From Sciscionella marina DSM 45152 (GTDB lineage Bacteria > Actinomycetota > Actinomycetes > Mycobacteriales > Pseudonocardiaceae), in NCBI RefSeq assembly GCF_000379465.1, contig NZ_KB905381.1:1-64000 (forward strand): a stretch of 64,000 nt of DNA. The letters run 5' to 3'. Numbering within the stretch: position 1 is the first letter of the stretch; every line of letters starts with the position of its first letter. Shown piece by piece: positions 1 to 8,702 of the stretch. The position numbers and the translations under genes are program-made. The notes under the pieces were generated by a model, which saw only the letters and a program-made list of their open reading frames with translations, was not told the DNA's origin and made no database searches.

Positions 1-236
1 CTCCTTGATCTTCTTCTCAGCGCTCACAACGCCAGATGTCATCACTCACAGTGCCCATCCCACCGGACATCAGCCCGGCGTGTCGGGCCGAAAACACCGC
101 TACTGTTACAGGCCCTGCGCCGACTCGGGGACATCCTGAGTGCGCCGGCCAGGTGGGGATGACCTGATAAGAGTTCGTTGCAGAATTCTGGGTGCGGGTT
201 TGCGGGCGGTGGGAGGGGTGGTGGGAGCATTGGGGT

Positions 237-845
237 ATGGCAAGGTCTCGGGTGACGGCGACGATGAAGATCTTCCGGATTGAGATCGTGCTGGTCGATG
301 TCGAGCCGCTGGTGCGGCGGGTGGTCGAGGTTCCGGGCGAGGCGAGTCTTGGGCTCCTGCACGAGGTCGTGCAGGAGGCGATGGGGTGGGAGAACGCGCA
401 CTTGCACGAGTTCGAGATCGATGGTCTCCGTTACGGGATGCCCGATCCGGACTGGGACAGCGACGTGCTCGACGAGGCCGTGACGAAGCTGTTCGGGGTG
501 TTGGCCGCCGGACAGAACGCGGGCTATGTCTATGACTTCGGAGACAACTGGCACCACGTGCTGGTTGTCGACGCGGTCGCGACCCCCGGGCCCGGCGTGC
601 GTTACCCGCGTTGCGTCGCTGGTGAGGGTGCGTGTCCGCCCGAGGATGTGGGCGGGGTGTTCGGCTATCCGGAGTTCGTCGACGCACTGGCCGATCCCCG
701 GCATGCTGAGCACGATGAGCGGGTCGAGTGGTGGGGCTCGGACCGGTTCGACCCGCACCATTTTGACCTCGCTGCGGCTGACCGGGCGCTGGCGCGGCTG
801 GCCTGGACCCCGTTGGCCGGGGCGAGTTCGACGGCGCGGTCCTGA
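237..845 (+). CDS. Plasmid pRiA4b ORF-3-like family protein
   Basis: About 202 residues. The N-terminal stretch (MKIFRIEIVLVDVEPLVRR, then an LHEVVQEAMGW helix) and the later DFGDNWHH motif are the hallmarks of the pRiA4b ORF-3-like family (PF07929), a small alpha/beta fold of unknown biochemical role often found beside transposases and on plasmids. I start at the ATG at 237; the frame is open to an earlier ATG at 192, but that extension is Trp/Gly-rich and does not fit the family. A transposase tail follows on the opposite strand from 862, so the gene is probably part of, or was carried by, a mobile segment. Family call is good; function is unknown. Confidence 0.8.
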   Translation: MARSRVTATMKIFRIEIVLVDVEPLVRRVVEVPGEASLGLLHEVVQEAMGWENAHLHEFEIDGLRYGMPDPDWDSDVLDEAVTKLFGVLAAGQNAGYVYDFGDNWHHVLVVDAVATPGPGVRYPRCVAGEGACPPEDVGGVFGYPEFVDALADPRHAEHDERVEWWGSDRFDPHHFDLAAADRALARLAWTPLAGASSTARS

Positions 846-861
846 CCACCCAGGCGGTCGT

Positions 862-1020
862 TCAGGGCAGGCGGCGCAGGCAGACCAACGCGCACGCCGC
901 CTTCAGCAAAGCGTTGACACTAGCGTGGGAGCGTTGGTAGCGCAGCCCGAGTCGCCGGAATGACAGCAGCCAGGCCATCGTGCGTTCGGCGACCCGGCGG
1001 ACCCGGCCGTGGGCGTGCTG
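862..1020 (-). pseudogene. IS5-family-like transposase, C-terminal remnant
   Basis: The minus strand reads an open C-terminus with VRRVAERTMAWLLSFRRL, an RYQRS segment and an ALVCLRRLP end. This is the typical tail of IS5/IS4-type DDE transposases (the catalytic Glu lies in the xRTMAWL region). An in-frame stop lies immediately upstream at 1021-1023. Another frame upstream, to about 1190, carries a plausible continuation (HQLDASVIEGASGTHWREH) but no complete gene. The N-terminal half with the two catalytic Asp residues is missing, because the amidohydrolase gene occupies that space. Dead element. Confidence 0.7.
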
Positions 1021-1225
1021 TCATCGGTGTTCGCGCCAGTGAGTTCCGGACGCGCCCTCAATCACCGATGCGTCGAGCTGGTGAGCGCCAGCGAGCAGTT
1101 TCCTGCGACCGCGGCCGGTCTGAGGAAAGCCGCGGACACGACGGTCGGCCCGTTCATTGCACGCGAGGCCATGGGCCCGGGCTTGCCTCTGGCCGGCAGT
1201 CGGTTCGGGGCGTTTCGGCTGATCG

Positions 1226-2524
1226 TCAGTTCGGCGTGCGGTCGATGACATAGCCGTTTTTCCAAATCGTCGCGATGTCACGGATGGCGGTGACGCCGAC
1301 CGTTGGATCCCCGTTGACCAGAACGAGATCGGCGCGCATGTCGGTGACGATTCGCCCACGATCGGCGAGCTGGTAGCGCTGTGCGGGCGCAGCGGTGGCC
1401 GCGGTCAGCACTTCTGTCGGCGTGAGGCCCGCCGCGACAAGATGGCTGAGTTCCGCCATCATGGTCGCGCCGTGGGCGCCCTCGGTCTCGGCTCCCACGC
1501 CGGAATCCGCACCAGCGAAGATGGGCACTCCGGCGGCGTGGAGCCTGCGCACGTTCAGCGACCCGCGATGGTAAAGGTCCGGGTCCTCGCCACTGGTTGT
1601 GAGGGCGGTGGTCTGGGTCTCGGACAGGTACGGCCGGACGCGCGGGTCGCGGTAGAGGTCCCGAGCGCCCAGGCCACCGTCGAAGCTCGACAGTGTCGCT
1701 GTGACGAACGCACCGCCTTCGACGATATCGGCAATCAGATCGTCGTCGATCGGCGTGAGAATGGTGTGGGCGAGGCCGTCAACGCCGGCAGCGATCGCGA
1801 GGGCAGCGTAGTCGTGTTCGGTCGCGTGTGCGATCACCATCAGTCCGCGCCGGTGGGCCGCGGCGACGACGGCATGGACCTGTTTTCGGGTGGGTGTGGG
1901 TGTCGGCTGGCCCCACACGCTGCCGCCGTCGAGGAAGACCTTGATGAAGTCGGAGCCTTCATGGATGCGGTCGGTGACGAACTGCTCGGGGTTCGCGTCC
2001 GGGGCCAGCCGGGGTGGATGCGGCAGTCCGGGATAGTTGGGTGGAGTACCTCCTGGGACCGCCACGCCGATGCCTGCCGACCACAGATCGGCTTGATCGG
2101 TGCGTTCCAGTGATCGTCGTTGCCGTCGGGCGGCCGCGAGGACGGCAGGGTCGCCGTGTAGATCGAGCTCGGTCGTGACGCCGAAGCGCAGCGCATCGCG
2201 ACGGTCGGTCCGAGGTCGGCCATACAGCGAATGCGTATGGCAGTCGATGAGGCCCGGCAGCACGGTCTTGCCGGTCCCGTCGTACTCCGGAAGCGCCGGG
2301 ACCTCGGCGATGATTCCGATTTCGGTGATGCGCCCCTCGAGGACCAGAACCGACCCCGTTCCTGTCACCTGGACGCCGTCGAAGATCCGGACGTCACGGA
2401 TGAGGAACGAGTTGTCGTCTGTATGCGGGGTGGTGGTCTGCCGGTCCGTTTTCGTCACCGTGGGGATCGTGGGTGGGGTGTGGGCATTGCGTGGCACTGC
2501 GTGCGGGCCCGGTTCGTTGATCAT
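1226..2524 (-). CDS. Amidohydrolase family protein (imidazolonepropionase-like)
   Basis: 432 residues. A metal-dependent TIM-barrel amidohydrolase: PGLIDCHTHS (HxH metal ligands, about residues 93-100), VIAHATEHDYAAL and DGLAHT for the further His ligands, and FAGADSG for the catalytic Asp; the C-terminus holds the ADLVLVNGDP beta-strand of the small domain. The first 40 residues are low-complexity and not conserved, so a later start is possible, but the ATG at 2524 overlaps the stop of the upstream gene as ATGA, which supports coupling. It is the last gene of a five-gene minus-strand run. Such proteins hydrolyse cyclic amides, lactones or dipeptides; the substrate cannot be read from sequence. 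Confidence 0.85.
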   Translation of the reverse strand: MINEPGPHAVPRNAHTPPTIPTVTKTDRQTTTPHTDDNSFLIRDVRIFDGVQVTGTGSVLVLEGRITEIGIIAEVPALPEYDGTGKTVLPGLIDCHTHSLYGRPRTDRRDALRFGVTTELDLHGDPAVLAAARRQRRSLERTDQADLWSAGIGVAVPGGTPPNYPGLPHPPRLAPDANPEQFVTDRIHEGSDFIKVFLDGGSVWGQPTPTPTRKQVHAVVAAAHRRGLMVIAHATEHDYAALAIAAGVDGLAHTILTPIDDDLIADIVEGGAFVTATLSSFDGGLGARDLYRDPRVRPYLSETQTTALTTSGEDPDLYHRGSLNVRRLHAAGVPIFAGADSGVGAETEGAHGATMMAELSHLVAAGLTPTEVLTAATAAPAQRYQLADRGRIVTDMRADLVLVNGDPTVGVTAIRDIATIWKNGYVIDRTPN

Positions 2525-2946
2525 CGCGATGCCGCACCGTTCGTGGAGTTGCCGGACTCGGATGGTTGCGCCGACATGATGGGGCTCAGGTGCATCCCTA
2601 CCAGTAACCAGGTGCTTTGGGTGCGCATCAGGATCAGTGTCGCGCGGAAGTCACCGCCGGCGGAGTGGCCATGATAGGTGGCCTCTTGGGCAATGGTGCC
2701 GGTGGCGACGGCGATGTTCGCGTATGTCCGTACGGTGATCTGGCTCCAGCGCAGACGGTCGGTGTGCAGGTCGTCGTTGCGGTAGCGATCCAGCCATTGG
2801 TCCTTGTCCAGGACGAAACCGTGGGGCCCGACCAGGGTGAAGTCCGAGACAGTGATGTCGTCGAGCGTCGCGGTGTCGCCGGTTTCCTCGGCCCGTACCC
2901 ATAGCCGTCCGAAGCTGAGTATTTGTTCTTTGATGGTTGTTTCCAC
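2521..2946 (-). CDS. SnoaL/NTF2-like (DUF4440-type) small protein
   Basis: 141 residues from a GTG at 2946, preceded by GAAGGAG at good spacing. The pattern (a helix with LWVRAEETGDTATLDDI, then FTLVGPHGFVLDKDQWLDRYR, then strands ending in RATLILMR and WLLVGMHLSP) is that of the cone-shaped NTF2/SnoaL fold used by polyketide cyclases, dehydratases and many small stress proteins. No catalytic residue can be assigned. It sits 17 bp after the F420-type oxidoreductase and overlaps the amidohydrolase start by 4 bp, so it probably works with one of those two. Confidence 0.8.
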   Translation of the reverse strand: METTIKEQILSFGRLWVRAEETGDTATLDDITVSDFTLVGPHGFVLDKDQWLDRYRNDDLHTDRLRWSQITVRTYANIAVATGTIAQEATYHGHSAGGDFRATLILMRTQSTWLLVGMHLSPIMSAQPSESGNSTNGAASR

Positions 2947-2963
2947 GGGTTCGCTCCTTCGCG

Positions 2964-3827
2964 TCAGTGGTTCTCGAGTGCCGTGTCCAGGCGTGCGAGG
3001 TCCGACGGTGTCCAGGGGGTGTCTTGCAGGACGACGACATGGTCGATGCCGAGCGCGGCGAGGGTGGCGCACCGGGTGGCGAAGCTCTCCGCGGTGTCCT
3101 GGGAGTCGAGTTTGGTGCTGACGGTTTTCTCGATGTCGTCGCTGTCTCTGCCGATGTCCTCGCAGCAGTCGCGCAGGATGGCCAGTTTGTGCCGAATCGT
3201 CGCGCCGCCGTCGGGGACGTCGAAGAAATTGCACGCGTCGGCGTGGGCCGCGACCAACGGTAAGGTGCGGCGTTCACCCATTCCGCCGATGAGTACTGGC
3301 GGGTGTCCGCGGGTCAACGGGCGAGGTTCCCCGACGGGCCGCTGTAACCGGTAGTAGGTGCCGTCGTAGGGGGTGTGGTCGCCGGACCAGAGGCGGCCCG
3401 CGATCTGCACCGCTTCGGTGAGCCGGTCGAATCGTTCGGCGCCACCGGGCATGGGCAGGCCCATCATGTCCGCTTCCACTTGGTGGTAGCCGGCCCCGAG
3501 GCCGAGCCACGCCCGGCCTCCCGAGAGCACGTCGAGGGCGGTCACCGCTTTGATCAACACTGCGGGCGGGCGGAATGTGACGCCACTGACCATGGTGCCG
3601 AGGCGGACTCGCTGCGTGGCCGCGGCGAGAAACCCGAGAGTCGTATAGGCCTCGAGGAAGTCGTTTTCCAGGGCGAGGTTCGGGTCGACCTGGAGCAGAT
3701 GGTCGCTGAGCCAGACGGTGTCGATTCCCCACTCGTCGGCTGCCTGCGCGGTGCGGATGAGGTCGTGCCGGAGCGCGGCGGCGCCGCCGGGTACGGAGAA
3801 GTTCGTGATGCCGATGCTGACACGCAT
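2964..3827 (-). CDS. LLM-class F420-dependent oxidoreductase
   Basis: 287 residues. Starts MRVSIGITNFSVPGG; luciferase-like TIM barrel with DTVWLSDHL, RVRLGTMVSGVTFRPPAVLIK and GGRAWLGLGAGYH, all typical of the actinobacterial F420-dependent subgroup (TIGR03560-like). These enzymes use the deazaflavin F420 for hydride transfer to varied substrates. The ATG at 3827 has AAAGGAG eight bases upstream; a longer frame to 3875 lacks a ribosome site. It lies in the middle of the operon running from 6011 down to 1226, which also encodes a drug-type exporter, consistent with detoxification of a small molecule. Specific substrate unknown. Confidence 0.85.
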   Translation of the reverse strand: MRVSIGITNFSVPGGAAALRHDLIRTAQAADEWGIDTVWLSDHLLQVDPNLALENDFLEAYTTLGFLAAATQRVRLGTMVSGVTFRPPAVLIKAVTALDVLSGGRAWLGLGAGYHQVEADMMGLPMPGGAERFDRLTEAVQIAGRLWSGDHTPYDGTYYRLQRPVGEPRPLTRGHPPVLIGGMGERRTLPLVAAHADACNFFDVPDGGATIRHKLAILRDCCEDIGRDSDDIEKTVSTKLDSQDTAESFATRCATLAALGIDHVVVLQDTPWTPSDLARLDTALENH

Positions 3828-3852
3828 GGTTACTCCTTTGTGGACAGTCGAC

Positions 3853-4545
3853 TCAACGCCGTGCGGCGCGGACACGTGGGATCACCGCGCTGACGACGAT
3901 GAGCCACAGAAGTCCTGCGAACCGCCCGAGTGGGATCAGCACTGACAGGGGCGTGACCGCCAGCGAAACCGTGGACCCGAGGGCGGCGATGGCGATCACG
4001 AACCCGACAGCGCACAGCCAATGCGGGACGCGGCCGACGTACCACGATGTCACGGCGAGGCCGAGAATCAGCACACCCAATGCGCCGACGTGACCAGCCC
4101 CGCCGAGTGCGAAACTCACGTAGTGCAACGCATGCGTCAGCGCCGGAAGGTCCGTGACCGCGGTAAAGCTGAGCGACCATTGGACGACGGCGCTGGTGGC
4201 CAACAAGGTCGCCGCGATCACGCCCCCGGCCAACACGATGGTCGGCCCCGGCGCCGTGGGCGCCAAGTACTTGATCCGTGATGCGGCGACGGCGGTGAAC
4301 AAGCCCAGGAAGAGCGCGGAGAGCAACAGCAGAAACCCGGTGAGCTGGGTCATGGCATGGTTGGTGGCGAAATAGGTCACGACGGTGTTGGTGGTCGTGA
4401 AGGGAGAGGGGATGGCGCCGTCAGCCCCCAGTACTCCGCCGAGGAGCCCCGGAGCGATGAACAGTAGCGCGCACGCGATCGCCGGAAACACCAGTGGCGG
4501 GCCGGGATGCGTGGGGCGCGTCGGGACTGCGGCCGGTGAATTCAT
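3853..4545 (-). CDS. Multi-pass membrane protein, DUF4386-like
   Basis: 230 residues with about six hydrophobic segments (residues near 20-40, 65-90, 100-125, 140-165, 170-190 and 200-220). The composition resembles the DUF4386/DUF998 integral membrane proteins common in Gram-positive bacteria; no enzymatic motif is visible. The start overlaps the stop of the MFS gene as ATGA, and the next gene begins 25 bp after its stop, so it is translated as part of the operon. Function unknown. Confidence 0.75.
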   Translation of the reverse strand: MNSPAAVPTRPTHPGPPLVFPAIACALLFIAPGLLGGVLGADGAIPSPFTTTNTVVTYFATNHAMTQLTGFLLLLSALFLGLFTAVAASRIKYLAPTAPGPTIVLAGGVIAATLLATSAVVQWSLSFTAVTDLPALTHALHYVSFALGGAGHVGALGVLILGLAVTSWYVGRVPHWLCAVGFVIAIAALGSTVSLAVTPLSVLIPLGRFAGLLWLIVVSAVIPRVRAARR

Positions 4546-6011
4546 CGGTGTTCTCCTTCGATGGCAGGGGTAGACGGCTGCGGTCGCCGAGGGATGGGGG
4601 TCGTGATGGCCACGGCGGCGACCACCGCGGCGACCAGGAAGAGTGCGGCGGCCCAGCCCGCGGCCGTGCTGAATCCGGCGACGAGTCCTTCGGCACGCTG
4701 CGCTGAGGTGGGGCTGGAGGCCGCCAGATATGTTCCGGTGGCGGCGGCCGCGGCGGTGCTGAGCACGGCGGTCCCCAGTGAGCCGCCGACATTACCGGCG
4801 GTGGTGGTCATCGCGGACGTGATCCCGGCATCGGCGGGATCGACGGCGGACGTGGCGGTGTTGATTCCGGTGACGTAGACGCAGCTGACTCCGGCACCGA
4901 GGAGAAGTTCACTCGGGAGCACTTGCCACAGATAGGAACCGTCGACACTGAGCTGGGTCAGCCAGATCATCGCCGTCGCCGAACTCATCAGCGCCGGGAC
5001 GAGCAGCGTTCGCGGCGTGTATCGGTGCTGGAATCTGCCCGCGAGGAACGCGCCGGCCTGGCTGGCGGCCGTCGCGGGCAGCAGCCCGAGTGCCGCGACC
5101 ATAGGCGAGAAGCCGAGCACGACCTGCATGTGGTAGCTGGCAAACAGGTACAACCCCAGCATTCCCGCGGAATTCAAGAACAGCACGGCGAACGTACCGG
5201 CGCGCATCCGGTCCCGAACGATCCGCAGCGGCAGCAAAGGGTCGACGGCTCGGGCCTGGCGCCAGACGAAGCCACCGATCAGCATGACCGCGGATCCCAG
5301 CAACAGCATGACCAGTGTCGCCGTCCATCCACTTTGGACCGCTTGGGTGAATCCGTAGGACAGGGCGACCAGGCCCAGGGTGGAGAGTACGATTCCGAGG
5401 ACGTCGAACCGATGATGCCGTCCCGGGCGGTCTCGGGGCACACTCAGCACCGTGCCGATGATGGCGACGATCCCGAGCGGCACGTTGAGCAGGAAGCACA
5501 GTCGCCAGCTCACCTGTGCGACGAGGCCGCCAAGGAGCAAGGCCGCAACGCCGGCGCTGCCGACGACCGCGCCGTAGACGCCGAACGCTTTGCCGCGTTC
5601 CTTGCCGTCGGTGAACAGCACGACGATGGTGGAGATCGCCGCGGGGATGATGGCTGCCGTGGCCAGGCCGCTGACGGCTCTCGCCGCCAGGAACAGGCCG
5701 AAGCCGTTGGCCGCACCCGCCATCGTCGAGGCAATGGTCAACCCGACGATGCCGATAAGGAAAATGGTCCTGCGGCCGAAATAGTCCGTCAGCCGGCCGC
5801 CCAGCAGCACCAGTCCGACGGCGACCAGATTGATGGTGAAGACCCATTGGCGGTCGGTATCGGAAAAGGTGAGCTCAGTTTGCGCGGATGGTAACGCCAG
5901 GTTGAGTATCGAGGCGTCCAGGGACGACATGAACGCCGCCAGGGACATGAAAAGGAGCGCGGCGCGACGCCCCCCTGGGGGCGGGTTGCCGTCGGCGGCG
6001 GGGCTGTTCAT
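4542..6011 (-). CDS. MFS transporter, DHA2 (EmrB/QacA) family exporter
   Basis: 489 residues, about 14 transmembrane segments. The first helix carries LAAFMSSLDASILNLALPS (motif D1 of 14-TM drug:H+ antiporters) and the loop after helix 2 reads GGRLTDYFGRRTIF (motif A). It probably exports a lipophilic compound in exchange for protons. It is the first gene of the five-gene run to 1226 and follows the two-component system by only 59 bp, so it may be controlled by that system. The Shine-Dalgarno before 6011 is weak, so a downstream start or read-through from the response regulator is possible. Confidence 0.9.
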   Translation of the reverse strand: MNSPAADGNPPPGGRRAALLFMSLAAFMSSLDASILNLALPSAQTELTFSDTDRQWVFTINLVAVGLVLLGGRLTDYFGRRTIFLIGIVGLTIASTMAGAANGFGLFLAARAVSGLATAAIIPAAISTIVVLFTDGKERGKAFGVYGAVVGSAGVAALLLGGLVAQVSWRLCFLLNVPLGIVAIIGTVLSVPRDRPGRHHRFDVLGIVLSTLGLVALSYGFTQAVQSGWTATLVMLLLGSAVMLIGGFVWRQARAVDPLLPLRIVRDRMRAGTFAVLFLNSAGMLGLYLFASYHMQVVLGFSPMVAALGLLPATAASQAGAFLAGRFQHRYTPRTLLVPALMSSATAMIWLTQLSVDGSYLWQVLPSELLLGAGVSCVYVTGINTATSAVDPADAGITSAMTTTAGNVGGSLGTAVLSTAAAAATGTYLAASSPTSAQRAEGLVAGFSTAAGWAAALFLVAAVVAAVAITTPIPRRPQPSTPAIEGEHR

Positions 6012-6070
6012 GCGGATCAGCGTGCCCGGCCATCGGCCTCACGGTCGTCGGATGCTGGGCGACACTGTCG

Positions 6071-6811
6071 CTACTCCCGCTGTGGTAGCTGTGGTAGCGG
6101 TCCCGCCCATCCGGGCCGGACCAGGCCGCTTTCGTACGCCACGACCACGAGCTGTGCCCGGTCGCGGGCACCGATCTTCGTCATCGCCCTACTGACGTGG
6201 GTTTTCGCGGTGGCGGGGCTGACGAACAGCACCTCGGCGATCTCGTCATTGGTGCGCCCGGCCGCGACGTGCATCAGGACCTCGCGTTCCCGTTCGGTGA
6301 GGGAATCCAGCAACGCCGCCATGTGCCGCGTGCTCTCCGGGCGCGATTTCTGCACGAATTCGGCGATGAGCGTGCGGGTGACCCGTGGGGAGAGAAGCGC
6401 TTCACCGCCATACACGATGCGAATCGCGCGAATGAGGTCTGCTGGTTCGTTGTCTTTGACGAGAAATCCGCTTGCGCCGGAGCGGATGGCCTCGAATACG
6501 TAGGCGTCGTCGGTGAACGTCGTGAGGACCAGAATGCGGACGTGCGTCAGCTGCGGGTCGGCGACGATCTCGCGGGTGGCGGCAAGTCCGTCGTGGCCTG
6601 GCATCCTGATGTCCATCAAGACGACATCGGGCCGCAAGGCACGAGTGAGACGGACCGCTTCCGCGCCGTCTTCGGCTCCGCCCACGACCTCGATATCGGA
6701 CTGCGACCCCAGGAGAGCGGTGAATCCCGACCTCACGAGGGCTTGGTCATCGGCCAACAGCACTCGGATCATGTCGCCAGGTCCCTTCGTCGCGGCATCG
6801 AGGTCAGTCAT
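6071..6811 (-). CDS. NarL/FixJ-family response regulator
   Basis: 246 residues. Receiver domain from about residue 14 (IRVLLADDQALVRSGF with the acidic pair, DVVLMDIRMPG with the phospho-acceptor Asp, VLVLTTF, and FLVKDNEP with the conserved Lys) followed by a LuxR-type helix-turn-helix (LTEREREVLMHVAAGRTNDEIA). The start at 6811 overlaps the kinase stop by 8 bp; a second ATG at 6772 would begin directly at the receiver domain and is a realistic alternative. Partner of the adjacent kinase. Likely targets are the neighbouring exporter operon or the divergent membrane proteins, an inference from position only. Confidence 0.93.
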   Translation of the reverse strand: MTDLDAATKGPGDMIRVLLADDQALVRSGFTALLGSQSDIEVVGGAEDGAEAVRLTRALRPDVVLMDIRMPGHDGLAATREIVADPQLTHVRILVLTTFTDDAYVFEAIRSGASGFLVKDNEPADLIRAIRIVYGGEALLSPRVTRTLIAEFVQKSRPESTRHMAALLDSLTEREREVLMHVAAGRTNDEIAEVLFVSPATAKTHVSRAMTKIGARDRAQLVVVAYESGLVRPGWAGPLPQLPQRE

Positions 6812-8012
6812 CGTGGAGGTTCAGCGGCAAACACACTCGTACCCGGAATCCGCCGCGGGGACCGCGTCCAACGCTGCTGGTTCCCCCTAAAGCGTGGGCA
6901 CGCTCCTTGATCCCGGCGACACCGTTTCCGCCGGTCTCCGCCACGGTCGTCGCCGCTGTCCCGTTGTCCTCGACCTCGACCGTCAAGCTCGTCGCCGAGT
7001 AGTCCAGTGACACCCACGTGTGCGCTGGCCCCGCATGCCGACGCACGTTCGTCAGCGACTCCTGCACGATGCGGTAGACAGCAAGGTCGATCCCGGACGA
7101 TAGCGCACGGGGCCGGCCTCGGACGGCGAACTCGACGGGCAAGCCCGCGGCCCGGGTGTCCGCGACGAGAGCGTCCAATTGATCCACCCCGGGTGACGGA
7201 TGATGTGGTGGCGCATCCAGTCCGCGCAGGATCCCCAGAGTCGCTCGCATTTCACCGAGCAGGTCCCGGCTGGACTGTTTGATCGTGGTCAACGCGGTCC
7301 TGGCCTGTTCAGGGTCATCGTCCATCAAGAACAGGGCCACGCCGGCCTGCACGTTGATCAGCGACACGTGGTGCCCCAACAGGTCGTGCAGCTCCCGCGC
7401 GATTCGCAGTCGTTCATCGCTGCCTTGCCAGAGCTCGGTAGCCTCCCGCGTGGCCCGTGTCTGCGCCACCCGTTCCCGGCGGTGCCGCCAGGCTTCACAG
7501 CCACCGATGAACGCCGCCAACCAGGCCAGCCAACTCACGGTCTCCAGGAACGGGATCGGGCGGTCCGGATGGAGCATGACGTCGAGTACGAACAACACCA
7601 GCACCGAACCGGCCGTGGTGGTGTATGCCGCGACGCGGTGTCCGGTCAGTACCGTCGATCCCAACGCCACGAACCCCGCTGAGAAAATGGGCCCAAAAGG
7701 ATAGGACAGCCCCAGGTACACGGCCGTCGACACCATCACCGCCAAGAAGATCATCGGTGGATGGATACGGCGCAACACCAGCGTCAGGGGCGTCAATACC
7801 AGTAAGCCCCACCCCAGCACATCGAGTGGGCGTGTCGTGGAATCGCTCAGGTCGGCGTAGACGGTGCCCAGGCCAATGAGCACAGCGACCAAGACCGGCA
7901 GCACGACAGTCCGGGCGGGACTGTCGAACCAGGCTGGGCGCGCAAAGGCAGACACTGCACCATCGTAAGGGCTGTGTCGTGCGATCGCGTCAGGCAACCA
8001 ACGCGACCTCAC
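6804..8012 (-). CDS. Sensor histidine kinase (HisKA_3 / NarL-type)
   Basis: Up to 402 residues. Five or so membrane helices (about residues 35-165), a HisKA_3 dimerisation region with ERLRIARELHDLLGHH (phospho-acceptor His), and a HATPase_c domain with QESLTNVRRHAG (N box) and VEDNG (G1). There is no extracytoplasmic sensing domain, so the signal is probably sensed in the membrane, as in DesK-like kinases. The first in-frame ATG is at 8012, but a GTG at 7955 (VSAFARPAW) starts nearer the first helix and may be the true start. Divergent from the DUF2269-like pair at 8121. Confidence 0.9.
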   Translation of the reverse strand: MRSRWLPDAIARHSPYDGAVSAFARPAWFDSPARTVVLPVLVAVLIGLGTVYADLSDSTTRPLDVLGWGLLVLTPLTLVLRRIHPPMIFLAVMVSTAVYLGLSYPFGPIFSAGFVALGSTVLTGHRVAAYTTTAGSVLVLFVLDVMLHPDRPIPFLETVSWLAWLAAFIGGCEAWRHRRERVAQTRATREATELWQGSDERLRIARELHDLLGHHVSLINVQAGVALFLMDDDPEQARTALTTIKQSSRDLLGEMRATLGILRGLDAPPHHPSPGVDQLDALVADTRAAGLPVEFAVRGRPRALSSGIDLAVYRIVQESLTNVRRHAGPAHTWVSLDYSATSLTVEVEDNGTAATTVAETGGNGVAGIKERAHALGGTSSVGRGPRGGFRVRVCLPLNLHDD

Positions 8013-8120
8013 CTACGCCCGTGGAGGTATGCCAGGCCGGATCTCTACGCCCAGCGATGTGGTGCCCACTGTCATCCCCAGCGGGAGGCACGGGCGGGAC
8101 GTGGCGCTTACGCTCATGCT

Positions 8121-8684
8121 ATGACCGCGTCCGCGCCGCTACGGCCGTCGAAACCCCGATCTCCCAAGGTCAGGCTGTCTCGAAGGCCGCGCAGGATCGT
8201 GCGGGCCGTGCACATCGTGTTCACCGGCGGTTGGGTGGGGCTCGTGGTCGGCATGTGCATCCTTGGGTTGAGCGCCGCGTTCGGATCCGACCCGGGCTTC
8301 GCACTGACCTGTTATGAGGTCATGCGACGGTTCGGTGTCGCTATTCCCATTTTCGCGCTCGGCAGCATCTTCACCGGCCTTGTCCTCTCCGCCGTGACTC
8401 CCTGGGGTCTGGTGCGCTACTGGTGGACGATCACCAAGGCGGTTCTTGCCTTGGCGACCATCGTCACGGCGGTCATGCTGGGTGGATCCTGGCGGGAGCA
8501 GGCCATCGTGCTTCTCGAGGCCCACTTTCCCGCCGCACCAGGCAGCTCCGCTGCCTGGCTACTCGTCGGATCCTCGGTCGCGCATCTGCTCATGTTGGCA
8601 GCGGCGACCGTGATCTCGGTGGACAAACCGTGGGGCACCACACCACGTGGACGTGTACGCCGCACAACCGCACGGCGATCCTGA
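8121..8684 (+). CDS. DUF2269-like integral membrane protein, copy 1
   Basis: 187 residues, four transmembrane helices. Motifs RAVHIVFTGGWVGL in helix 1 and LVRYWWTITKAVLAL in helix 3 match the second gene at 8703 (VTHIVSVGAWIGM and LIRYWWVAVKLVLNL), so the two are tandem paralogues. The fold resembles DUF2269/CopD-like small membrane proteins. The ATG at 8121 is preceded by TACGCT about ten bases away and has no Shine-Dalgarno, which would fit a leaderless transcript. Divergent from the sensor kinase, which suggests control by that system. Confidence 0.75.
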   Translation: MTASAPLRPSKPRSPKVRLSRRPRRIVRAVHIVFTGGWVGLVVGMCILGLSAAFGSDPGFALTCYEVMRRFGVAIPIFALGSIFTGLVLSAVTPWGLVRYWWTITKAVLALATIVTAVMLGGSWREQAIVLLEAHFPAAPGSSAAWLLVGSSVAHLLMLAAATVISVDKPWGTTPRGRVRRTTARRS

Positions 8685-8702
8685 CAGGAAGAACCTTCGC
8701 TG

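Noticed and set aside
1-42. Possible partial minus-strand gene start (ATG at 42, reading MTSGVVSAEKKIKE)
   Set aside because: Only 14 codons are inside the window; no ribosome site or family can be judged.
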